Assembly (NCBI RefSeq): GCF_000003605.2
Contig: NW_003124897.1
Location: 354,574 to 411,286, forward strand
Origin: Saccoglossus kowalevskii
Taxonomy: Eukaryota; Hemichordata; Enteropneusta; Harrimaniidae
Direction: 5' to 3'
DNA: 56,713 nucleotides
Every line of letters begins with the position of its first letter. Position 1 is the stretch's first letter. Of this stretch, positions 46,366-56,583 are shown piece by piece. The notes below the pieces were generated by a model. It had not been told where the DNA came from. It made no database searches and saw only the letters and a list, made by a program, of their open reading frames with translations. The translations under genes and the position numbers were made by a program.

Positions 46366-48568
46366 TACATTATCTTTGGCAAGGAAACTCACTACACAAG
46401 GACTCTCCATTATCTTTCACAAGAAAACCCACCACACAAGGACTCTCCATTATCTTTGGCAAGGAAACCCACTACACAAGGACTCTCCATTATCTTTGGC
46501 AAGGAAACCCACTACACCAGGACTCTCCATTATCTTTGGCAAGGGAACTCACTACACCAGGACTCTCCATTATCTTTCACAAGAAAACCCACTACACAAG
46601 GACTCTCCATTATCTTTGGCAAGGAAACTCACTACACCAGGACTCTCCATTATCTTTGGCAAGGAAACCCACTACACAAGGACTCTCCATTATCTTTGGC
46701 AAGGAGACCCACTACACAAGGACTCTCCATTATCTTTGGCAAGGGAACTCACTACACCAGGGGACTCCATTATCTTTCACAAGAAAACCCACTACACAAG
46801 GACTCTCCATTATCTTTGGCAAGGAAACTCACTACACCAGGACTCTCCATTATCTTTGGCAAGGAAACCCACTACACAAGGACTCTCCATTATCTTTGGC
46901 AAGGAGACCCACTACACAAGGACTCTCCATTATCTTTGGCAAGGAAACCCACTACACCAGGACTCTCCATTATCTTTGGCAAGGAAACCCACTACACAAG
47001 GACTCTCCATTATCTTTGGCAAGGAGACCCACTACACAAGGACTCTCCATTATCTTTGGCAAGGGAACTCACTACACCAGGACTCTCCATTATCTTTCAC
47101 AAGAAAACCCACTACACAAGGACTCTCCATTATCTTTGGCAAGGAAACTCACTACACCAGGACTCTCCATTATCTTTTGCAAGGAAACCCAATACACCAG
47201 GACTATCCATTATCATTGACAAGGAGATCCATGACACCAGTACTCTTCATTATCGTTGGAAAGAAAACCCACTACACAAGGACTCTCCATTATATTTAGC
47301 AAGGAAACCCACTACACAAGGACTCACCATTATCTTTGACAAGGAGATCCAAGACACCAGTACTCTCCATTATCGTTGGAAAGAAAACCCACTACACCAG
47401 TACTCTCTATTATCTTTGGAAAGGAAACCCACTACTAAAGGACTCTTCATTACCTTTGGCAAGGAAACCCACTGCACCAGGACTATCCATTATATTTAGC
47501 AAGGAAACCCACTACACCAGTACTCTCCATTATCTTTGGCAAGGAGACCCACTACACAAGAACTCTCCATTATCCTAGGCAAGGGAACTCACTACACCAG
47601 GACTCTCCATTACCTTTGGCAAGGAAACCCACTACACACGGACTCTCCATTATCCTTGGCAAGGATACCCACTACACCAGGACTCTCCGTTATCTTTGGC
47701 AAGGAAACCCACTACACTGGGATTCTCCATTATCTTTGACAAGGAAACCCACTGCACCTAGATTCTCCATTATCTTTGGCAAGGAAACCCACTACACCAG
47801 TACTCTCCAATATCTTTGACAAGGAGATCCACGACACCAGTACTCTCCATTATCGTTGGAAAGAAAACCCACTACACCAGTACTCTCTATTATCTTTGGA
47901 AAGGAAACCCACTACTAAAGGACTCTCCATTATCTTTGGCAAGGAAACCCACTACACAAGGACTCTCCATTATCTTTGGCAAGAAAACCCACTACAACAG
48001 GACTATCCATTATATTTGGCAAGGAAATCCACTACACCAGTACTCTCCATTATCTTTTGCAAGGAAACCCACGACACCTAGATTCTCCATTATCTTTGTA
48101 AAGGAAACCCACTACACCAGTACTCTCCATTATCTTTGGAAAGGAAACCCACTACACCAGTACTCTCCATTATCTTTGACAAGGAGATCCACGACACCAG
48201 TACTCTCCATTATCGTTGGAAAGAAAACCCACTACACCAGTACTCTCTATTATCTTTGGAAAGGAAACCCACTACTAAAGGACTCTCCATTATCTTTGGC
48301 AAGGAAACCCACTACACAAGGACTCTCCATTATCTTTGGCAAGAAAACCCACTACAACAGGACTATCCATTATATTTGGCAAGGAAATCCACTACACCAG
48401 TACTCTCCATTATCTTTTGCAAGGAAACCCACGACACCTAGATTCTCCATTATCTTTGTAAAGGAAACCCACTACACCAGTACTCTCCATTATCTTTGGA
48501 AAGGAAACCCACTACACCAGTACTCTCCATTATCTTTGGCAAGAAAACCCACTACACCTAGATTCCCA
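46366..48568. repeat. 40-bp minisatellite, block B
   Basis: About 55 units of the same 40-bp repeat. A five-unit pattern (GGGAACTC, then CACAAGAAAACCC, AAACTC, AAACCC, AGACCC variants) repeats with a 200-bp offset at 46541 and 46741 and again from 47061. The stretch 47821-48178 is identical to 48181-48538: a nine-unit, 360-bp tandem duplication. All three plus frames stay open for hundreds of codons (up to 347) because units rarely contain stops; this is not evidence of a protein. Confidence 0.97.
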
Positions 48569-48779
48569 ATAAAGACATTTAATATATGGACAATAATAAA
48601 GCCTCTTTATTAGAATATATACACAGGAAAAAGTGACATTTTCAGTACAATAGATATAAGTACCAAAATGTCAACAACATATATAGGTACCAAATTAAAA
48701 AAAAAAACATCTGGCAATCATACAATGAAAACTGTGGAAAGAAAATATAATCACTGCAATTAATACAATTGAAAAAAGT

Positions 48780-49210
48780 TACCAAAAAATGTTGACAGTA
48801 TGCAATATTAACCGACTGCCGTTTGTCACTATATGGTTAATAATTGGTAATAGTTTTCAATGGATAACTGGTTGATGTTTTATTACTGATGAGTTTTGAT
48901 ATTTGCCAAGTGTAATCGATTATTAGTAGTTACCAATGGTAATTCATGGTGGGTAGTCACTAAAAGTGACTAAGTATTGAATGTCACCAATAATAACTAA
49001 AACTTGGAGGTCAGTTATGTTGGTTGTTAACATCAGTTGGCGGTTAACACCAATTACAAATCATTTACTAATAGTAGTTAACAGTAGTTATTAATGGTAG
49101 TTAACATTAGTTACTTATGATTAATAACACCAGCTCCATATGGTAGTTAACATCGGTTACTAATGGTTAACTGTTACTTGCAAATGGTTAATTATTGTTT
49201 ATCAGTCTGT
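48780..49210. repeat. Degenerate GGTAGTTAACATCAGTTACT repeats
   Basis: Imperfect units of about 20-30 bp based on TAATGGTAGTTAACAYYRGT TACTAATGG over roughly 400 bp. Divergence is high and the period irregular. Confidence 0.65.
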
Positions 49211-49251
49211 TTTATAACAATGGCTGGAGAAAGATGTGTATAATTCATTTT

Positions 49252-49380
49252 GTTTAACCCTCTGAGTGTCCAAGTCAACTGCGGGCACCATCCACAAAAT
49301 AGTTCCCTTTAAAGTCTGCCTCCCCCCCCCCCACTATTTTGAGCGGGGGAAAATTTGGGTTAAAAGCATTTACGCATTCT
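49252..49380 (+). mobile_element. TTAACCCTCTGAG-ended element fragment
   Basis: Starts TTAACCCTCTGAGTGTCC and carries GGCACCATCCACAAAATAGT, shared with the element at 19596-19817. A C run interrupts it. Right end not found. Confidence 0.5.
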
Positions 49381-50261
49381 GACTCGAGAATGGGGTTTTT
49401 CATTTGGCATGATTTATTGAAGTTACCAACCAAAGTGATTGAATTAGTAATTGTATTCTTATCTGACTGAACTGCTAACTTGTTTTGTTTTTTTAAATAA
49501 ATCAACCAATTGCAAGTAATTGTGATTAAGTATAAACTGGAAATCCAATTTGTCATATAGTGTGAATGGTTTCTCTAGATAGTGAACAGAAACATTTAAT
49601 AGAAAATTGAAACTAAAACAGATATTGTTAAATGAAATAAAATGCCCATTGGCTCAAGTCAGTAATGATAGCAATATTCCGTTACAATTTGGTCTGGGTG
49701 GATAAGAGCTATACAGTTCTAATAATCACATCAAATAGGGGTAAATAAAATGATCCAAGAAATGATAAAAAAAAAGGACAGCTAAAAATAGTTATTATTT
49801 TTACAAGATAGATGAAATACTTTTTTTTACATAACGCTGACAGAAACAGCTAACATTTTCAATAAGGGCCCCTTAGGCTACCCAAATTGAGCAGAAAGAA
49901 AAAGAGGATAGAAAAAAAAACATTTTAATGTTTAGCATAATGTAACAGTTACATATAAACAAGGTACACTTTCATCATCATCAAGTTACAAAATATAATA
50001 CTGTTTTGAAGAGTTGCATTAGATGACCACTCCAACTTAAGCATTTTAATTCAATAATAATGTCCCTCCTAAATCAAGCCGCACTCCTTTAATAAATAAT
50101 AGTTTATTCCATTACAGGAAAATGTTTCTGTTCACCACTGGAGTTGGGAAGTATGATGAAGCGATTAAAAATTAGAATTGCTAGTTTTTATTTTTTCAAA
50201 GATAGAACATTTTAACATGTAATATTATTACTATTTACAAGTGTGCTCACACCTTTGTGAT

Positions 50262-50383
50262 TAATGACTGATAGAGGGCGCTATTTGTTCTACAATGGTT
50301 ACTAAGAAATTTTGTTCTACATGTACTTGTATCTATCAATGACTGGTAGAGGGCGCTATTTATTCTACAATGGTTACTAAGAA
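50262..50383. repeat. 75-bp tandem duplication with GAGGGCGCTATTT
   Basis: A 47-bp block (AATGACTGRTAGAGGGCGCT, then ATTTRTTCTACAATGG, TTACTAAGAA) occurs at 50262-50308 and 50337-50383. Both copies have the AGAGGGCGCTAT motif that forms the ends of the MITE at 42369-42512. Confidence 0.85.
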
Positions 50384-50852
50384 TATATTAAACAATGACG
50401 TCAGGAATACAAAGGTGTGAATAAAGATAGAATAAGCTATAAATACAGCATTTTGTGATTGAATGTCTTTTTTTTTGTAGCAAAAACATACAAAGCGTAT
50501 CACAAAAATCATTCAGTAATATTAGGTTTTGATTTCTCCCTTCTCTACGAGAAAAGACCCTCCTACATCCAAACAAAGTTGCTCAATAGCATATTGCTAT
50601 GTGTTACTATTTAGATTACCATAGTAACAGCTAAAACTGTTCTGTATATTTAAATAAAAGGAAAAAGCTTTGACAGTGAAATAAACAAACAAATTGTCAA
50701 TGATATTTGATATTGCTCTTGTTTTCTGCATCACTACAAAGACATTTTTTCCCTATAAAGTACAATTTTAACAAAAAAAAGGGAAAACTGATTTTTGTTG
50801 GCAACTGACCCCTAACCTTTTACCTGGCATACCTGAAGCAAAATAAAAAATT

Positions 50853-50914
50853 GTGGTTGCTAGAGTAACCAATATGGCTGCTCATGGTTGCTAGGGTAAC
50901 CAATATGGCTGTTC
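50853..50914. repeat. 31-bp tandem duplication carrying X-box-like sites
   Basis: Two adjacent units of TGGTTGCTAGRGTAACC then AATATGGCTG. Each contains GTTGCTAGRGTAAC, which fits the loose RFX X-box. Confidence 0.8.
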
Positions 50915-52079
50915 AGTTTCAAAATACATTAGCTTTTGATTTAGTTCTCAAACTTTTTTTTTTTTGACCTTGGCTCAAAAGTGTTCCTTTTTTTTTTTAT
51001 TAAAAAAAAAGGCATTGAGAGTTTATTTCAAAGGGAACTCAAATAATCTGATGCACTATATAACATTTTGTGTAACAAAAACAAGAATAATACAAAATTG
51101 AAGAATCACATCAAAATTGTATAAACATCAGGAAATGTATTCAAAATAATATATTATCAGTGAACACCCCCCTCTTCCTTTATTCTGTAAATGGTATAAA
51201 CCTACAGGGGGTGTCTACTCCTCAACGAGACTGAAGTAAAATGTTCATAATATCCCCAAAAAAATTAGATTTTTAAACATGATTGGTCCAATAAATAATC
51301 ATGCAATATACGTCAACTTCGACCACTTTATGTAAATCGTGTCAACCTAAATATGCAGGTGAACTGATTCCCAACATAAATTAACATGTCTACTCAATTA
51401 CAAAAATTGGGCAATTTCACGAACACAGTTTTGATTTGAATAGTACGACTTTCTGGCCATACACATAGTATTCAGGGTACCAGGCAACTTTGAATTACCA
51501 TTTATAAAAGAATTCAAGTTATCAGGCCACTTCAAATTCAAAAATGTTTTGATTAGAATGCACAAGAGTTGTATAGGTGACACACTTGAATTGCAAAATA
51601 TAAAGAATTCAGGCCCCCGGGCCTTTTTAAAAAGTACAAAATTTTGATTTGAATAGCCCTGATAATAATACAGGTTACCAGGCCACTAATACAAATTTTG
51701 ATTGTATCGCATCATACCTTCTTGTATGGAAAAACCTTGATATAAAGGTTATGTTATGAAATCTATTTCACAAAACTTGAAACAATAACATTTGTAAACA
51801 TTCTTTCGAACTATACACTATTTTTTTCTTTTAAAATAGTGAAAAAAAGGAAAGAAAAAGCATTGGCAGTTTTCAAGTTAAACTTATCAAATGAGATCAG
51901 AAGTTAATATCCAGTCAGGTTTACTAGTAGAATGCATTAACTAGTAGTATTTCTGTACATGAAATGGTACAATAAAAAATATCTGGTGGGCTGTTCCTTT
52001 TCCGTTGCCTCATTATACATTTTGTGTGTTTTCAAACACAATCGGCGATCTACCCAATAAGCTGCTTGTGTTCGATTCA

Positions 52080-52609
52080 TTAAATCCAGGACCCTACGTC
52101 TTTTTCAATAAGGTCAACCACATCATTTCGACCCATTTCCTTGAATATTCTTAAAAGATCCGACAGCGCTCTCTCGCCTCGACATCGTGCCTCCCACAAG
52201 TCAAGAATGTGTTCCGTTGGACTTGGTTTTGTTGCAAAAAAGTTAATATACCTGTAAATTAATAATAAAGAATTGCACTTAATTTACAAAAAATTAGGTT
52301 ACTTGTTACTCTTATGCTTCTCGTAAAGTAATCTTTAATGAATTTATTTTAAAAGACATTTTTTGACATCAAATATGCCTACCGATCAACTTTTAACTTT
52401 CTCGCCAACAACCTCCAGTCATTGCCTTTCTTCATTGGTCGATCCAGACAGATGCATAATTTATTCCGCGTTGGCCGTGGAATCCTAAAAACTGTGCTAG
52501 GTGGATCAACAGTCATAGAACTGCAACCTGAAGTGGAATTTGTTGTGACAGTAGAGGATCGGCTGCGACCAAGTCCATACAACATTTCTGGTGGAAACTG
52601 TGCTTTAGT
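52080..52609 (-). other. UNC5 death domain (last two exons)
   Basis: The exon 52383-52609 encodes [20 protein letters not shown], then [14 protein letters not shown]; the last exon continues [19 protein letters not shown] and ends ...[10 protein letters not shown] before TAA. This domain recruits apoptosis partners in vertebrate UNC5. The acceptor at 52252-52254 completes the Arg codon CG|G. The C-terminus is short, as in the family. Confidence 0.92.
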
Positions 52610-55600
52610 CTGCAATAAAATAAAACAAATCATATAAAATATTAACTTTTTCACCACCAGTTCCCGCTTTTTCTCACAAATTCACAAAATAGTTGCTTCA
52701 ATAGTCTGCATTTTCTTTCAGAAGATTGAGACAAAAAAAAAGCCAAATTTTTCGAGTAAAACTGAAAATTGACCCAAATTTTGTTAATTGGCTCCAAAAT
52801 TAGGGTTTATTTTTAGAAATATTGAAGAATATAAGAAAAAATGCAGAAAAAATTAAGCAAGAAATTAAATACCTCATCTAACTAGATGGATAATGATATA
52901 ACCATATAATTTATAGCTTCAAACTAACCAATCAGTATTCAGTATTTTATATTAATTTATCGGACATATCTGCATACCTCATTAACATTCGTTAAAATTT
53001 GCAGACATTGTTTTTCTTTTCCGCCTGACACCTGATAGACTGTTATCCGACAGTGGATCTTCTGTATTTGTCGATCCAACCGCTCCAGAGTGAAGGCACA
53101 GTGCAAGGCGTTCATGTTGCCACTCCATATATGGTAGTACGGAATCTCCTACAAGCAATAATCACCATTAGTTATGTAAAGCCACTTTCATATTGGAGAA
53201 TGAATAAAAAAACAAAAGATTTAATAATAATACCACTGAGGGCAGTTTAAAACAAAACAATTTGATGAAGCTGGCACTGAGGGCAGTCTCACCTGATAGT
53301 TGGCCGAGAGTTTGCTTCTCCATCCAGTCATAATATTGTCAATGGTCAGACAGAGGCTAGCACCACTATCGACAAATTCCAATTGTTTGGGTTTGTCCAA
53401 TAAATGCCCTCCGAGCCTTTGTTCAACTTGTACCACACCCTAAAAAAAAGTTTAAAATTCAATATTGTTGAAAATAAGACAATTTTTCAGTTTTTTGAAA
53501 AACTGCTATGCGTCCATTATCAATGTGAGAATCAATTTTTCTGAAACGAAAATTAATTTGTTTTATTGTAAGTTTTTAAACTAGACAATTTGTTGATGAA
53601 TGATGTACATAGCATAGACGGCAGATTACAAACTAAACTTTGTTTCAAGTAGGTTTCTGTTTGAGTTTGTACTAGTAAGGTTTCCTTCTCTGTACATATT
53701 CTCCGAAGAAGCCATACCATATTCATATTCCATCTTGGGTTTGTATAGCACCATATTTAGTAGTGCAAGTGCTAATTTTTTTTTTTTTAAAACAAAATAA
53801 TATTTTAATGATTCAGAATACAGTGACCACACATGGACTTCATTACAATGGTCTTTATAGACAGGTTGGATTATTTGTTTATGGATCGACAACTCATACA
53901 TTTGAGACACAATATTTGTAATATTGAAATGGTACAATTGCAACAAAAATACATTTATTTGCTTTGTTCAAAATCAAAAAAGTTGGAATTTAGGAAATTA
54001 TAAATTTTATAAACAGAATGCTACTACCAGTAATTATTATGGTTAATTACAAAAATATTGATGAAAGGGTTGCTCATACATTATGCCCTGGGACTGTCTA
54101 AGTGGTGACTATAGACTGGTGGTAATTACATAAAAATAGTCACTAACGAATGTAAAGATAACAAAATTATTTCTATTTAATTCTAAAAATGACAAAAATT
54201 TGAGAATGAGAGCTGTCATCACAAAAGCAACAAATTTGATAGAGGTCCAACCAAGGTAGTGACATATAAGATATTAAAATATTTGTTGTTTTCAAATAAA
54301 ATTTTTTTTACCAAAAATTACACCTATATTTACTAAAATTAGAAAAATCTGTTATATTTGTATGAATCCCATACAGCCGACAATTTTTAAGAAGAATTCA
54401 AAGTGGATGTCGACAATCGGTAATACAAAAATTGTTTGCAAAATATTGGGGATTACTTACCTCCAAGGCTTCCAGCGTGTCATCAACAACATAGACTCTA
54501 ATATTATAGTCTGCTAACGATCTCAGCGGTTGAGCAAATGCAGCTAATTTCAATATTTTACACGCTTCATGACCTGGTCTTGATTCACCAACTAACGCAA
54601 ACCTTGACAGTCGATCCACCATCAAGAAGCACTCTGATTCGTCCAACTGGCAGTATAATGGTGTGTTAATTGTTTCCTCCCCTATTGTGACGACCTTCTA
54701 AAAAGTAAAAAAAAAAAAAAATTCATTTTAGTTTCATTCCATTCAGGATCTAGATTCATTATTGTAAGTTTTTATGATACTTGATCTATCAGAAGCGCAT
54801 TTCCAATAGAATCGCACATACCATATTTGTTCTATTAGAAGCACATCTTCAATTTAAGTGCATGCGCTTCTAATAGAAGAAATGTGGTAAATCAAATATG
54901 ATAGCTTGATTGACAAAAATAGAATTGTCAAGGAAATAATCTTCATTTTGTATTTAGTGACAATTTAAAAAAGATTATATTTGGTACATTTTGACTAAAA
55001 CAATACGATGTGATTTATTATAAAATAAAAAAACATTTTTTTCATTTATTTCAATGCAAAATAATATGTATCGGTAAATCTGAAGCACATTTCCTTTTCA
55101 CATCCCTGTATCAAAGAAAACTTGCTATATTTGCTGCCACAATAATGTTTATATTTAATGATAAATTTTACTCATGAATAAATAACCCATACTGTGCATA
55201 TGAACAGCATTTGGAAACCGGTAAAGGTTAAAAAATTACTGAATGACTGATTAAAATTATAAATTGCCATTTTCTGACAATGTCTAAAGACGAGAAAATG
55301 TCACATACCTCCCAGTTAGGGGTTCATCTGGATGAGAGTCACATGTGTATATTGAAGACACCCAGTTACAACCCTCTACGTGTGCACAGTGTGGAAACTG
55401 AACCACCACAGGTTTCTTAAAATTCAGATGTGTTGGACCACACATTATAACAGGGCTTAAAATTGTCTCTTTGCCTGCTTTGACCTTCGGCCTGTCTTTT
55501 TCCTCTCTGCACACAGCAATGTAAATTTCTTCAGTCTGACCTTTGGCCAAAGCACCTTCCGCAATAAGTACACTAACGCCTGGTGAGAAAATAAGAATGT

Positions 55601-56339
55601 GTTTGTAACAATAATATTGATTGGTTTAAAAACCTAGTAGCATATTGGCCAATCAGAAATGTTGTTTCTCCCACATTCTTACCTGTATCAGGGACTGTAA
55701 GTCTGCCTCCTCGGTGTCCCATCATGCCCCAGGCAATGCATCGTGGGTCAATATGTGTAGGTAATGTGGTACTCGCAATTGAACACATAGAATTGCCAAG
55801 ATTGTCTGAGTCATACATTGACATTGGCCGCGAACTGCTATCAGATAAACTTTTAAGAGTCCCAAAGCTCTTTTCTGAGTTGCAATCATCTGTTTCCACA
55901 GCCATTTTTATTGATTGGTCCGTTGAGGAGCCAATCAAGTCTGTCTCCCGGATAATATCAAGTTTTTCTTTCAAGGCCTCATCATCCAATGGAAGCACAT
56001 TTAGTTCTTTATCCGGCGAATGAACAGGAGAGTAGCACGAAGACACAAATGACGATCGCGGTGAAATTTGCGATGGCGTGACAGAACATTCCGGGCAAGA
56101 TAAAGGCTGAATGGTTTCGTACTTATTTTCACTCGGCGTTGTAGCACTCAGCGTCATTGAATCGGACATTTTGGATTTGTTATTAGGTATGTTGTAGATT
56201 GGAGGCACAGGCGGTGAAATCATCACCAACTTCGTTGTGTCCATATCGCCATTTCGCATCATCAGATTCTGATTGCGTAATTGACATGTCGACTGTGTGA
56301 CATCAGGCTGAATAGATAACATCGCCATGTGAGCGTTGT
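52080..56339 (-). CDS. UNC5: UNC5 netrin receptor, cytoplasmic part (last seven coding exons), partial
   Basis: Axon-guidance and dependence receptor for netrin; only the intracellular region is in the window. Minus-strand exons in order: 55683-56339, 55309-55579, 54461-54697, 53293-53439, 52978-53148, 52383-52609 and 52080-52251 (ending TAA). Domains: Ser/Thr/Pro-rich juxtamembrane segment, ZU5 (from [20 protein letters not shown]), UPA-like region ([20 protein letters not shown]), and death domain (KLCICLD...[11 protein letters not shown]...[19 protein letters not shown]). Borders are GT-AG and phases agree except at the 55309/54697 joint, where the frame is off by one base next to a C run. 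Ig, TSP1 and transmembrane exons should lie right of 56339. About 625 residues are visible. The vertebrate paralogue (A-D) cannot be assigned. Confidence 0.95.
52642..52860 (+). mobile_element. TTAA-ended element in UNC5 intron
   Basis: Begins TTAACTTTTTCACCACCAGT and continues with CACAAAATAG, TAGTCTGCATTTTC and GAGACAAAAA blocks shared with 10843-11286 (minus) and 41789-41994. The right end lies near 52860 but has decayed. Confidence 0.65.
52978..54697 (-). other. UNC5 UPA-like region (three exons)
   Basis: Exons 54461-54697 ([20 protein letters not shown] to [14 protein letters not shown]), 53293-53439 ([20 protein letters not shown] to [10 protein letters not shown]) and 52978-53148 ([20 protein letters not shown] to NVNE), of 237, 147 and 171 nt, each a whole number of codons. 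This is the segment that in UNC5 packs against ZU5 and the death domain. Confidence 0.9.
54170..54410 (-). repeat. Diverged AGCTCCGCTG-family fragment in UNC5 intron
   Basis: Contains GATAGAGGTCCAACCAAGGT and ACCAAAAATTACACCTATAT TTACTAAAATTAG, corresponding to the interior of the element at 4119-4815. Ends are not preserved. Confidence 0.45.
54776..54889. mobile_element. Palindromic AGAAGCGCAT / ATGCGCTTCT fragment
   Basis: GATCTATCAGAAGCGCATTT on the left is mirrored by CATGCGCTTCTAATAGAAG on the right, with CTATTAGAAGCAC inside. It appears to be a distant relative of the MITEs at 8031 and 38771, which share CTAATAGAAGC. Confidence 0.45.
55309..55579 (-). other. UNC5 ZU5 domain exon
   Basis: Encodes [43 protein letters not shown] and [15 protein letters not shown], typical of ZU5. 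The exon is 271 nt; the expected frame would need 272. In the family the exon ends in Trp-Glu; here TGG GAG sits before a strong donor (GAG|GTATGTG) but in the wrong frame, one base short after a run of four C (plus strand G at 55319-55322). Confidence 0.9.
55683..56339 (-). other. UNC5 juxtamembrane exon
   Basis: 657 nt, 219 codons including split ends. Ser/Thr/Pro rich, with SPPVPPIYN, a [16 protein letters not shown] stretch and an acidic segment. It contains VETD (55888-55899), which resembles a caspase site; vertebrate UNC5 receptors are cleaved by caspases in this region. The end, [13 protein letters not shown], starts the ZU5 domain. The acceptor is TTATTAG at 56340-56346. Confidence 0.88.
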
Positions 56340-56418
56340 CTAATAAGAAGTAAATATAGTACAAATAATGAAATTCAAAGCCACAGTTGAAATGAACTGT
56401 GCCAGTTGAAGATAATCA

Positions 56419-56583
56419 TTAAAGCGGGAGGGTCGTCACCTGTGCATGTGCTGGAACTGAGTCCCAAACGACGATAACAACACACGCTAAAAATGCAAAG
56501 GTTCATTGGTAGACGCTTGTTTGTAAACAATGACACGCTATGGCCATCTGACGCATACGCAGGTGACGACTCCCCCGCTTTAA
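56419..56583. mobile_element. MITE with 24-bp TIRs starting TTAAAGCGGG
   Basis: Left end TTAAAGCGGGAGGGTCGTCA CCTG (56419-56442); right end is the complement of TTAAAGCGGGGGAGTCGTCA CCTG (56560-56583); two mismatches in 24. About 165 bp, in the UNC5 intron upstream of exon 55683-56339. Because the ends are palindromic, the TTAA may be either part of the TIR or a target duplication. Relatives: 41392-41538 and 41991-42122. Confidence 0.85.

Larger units (their letters stand above)
48569..52079 (-). other. Intergenic or UNC5 3' UTR, no gene seen
   Basis: This lies downstream of the UNC5 stop codon on the minus strand. Several TTTATT (AATAAA on the minus strand) occur, the closest array-side one at about 48605, so part of it may be UNC5 3' UTR. 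Otherwise it is AT-rich with poly(A)/poly(T) runs and the small repeats listed separately. No open frame here resembles a known protein. Confidence 0.5.

Noticed and set aside
44500-48568. CRISPR array
   Set aside because: Regular 40-bp period, but units are contiguous without unique spacers, there are no cas genes, and the DNA is animal.
44516-48613. Open frames of 100-347 codons encoding a Trp/His/Thr repeat protein
   Set aside because: They follow the 40-bp tandem period in all three frames at once, have no signal, domain or splice context, and are explained by a stop-free repeat unit.
55724-56023. 99-codon plus-strand frame
   Set aside because: Antisense shadow of the UNC5 juxtamembrane exon, which has clear family similarity and splice sites.
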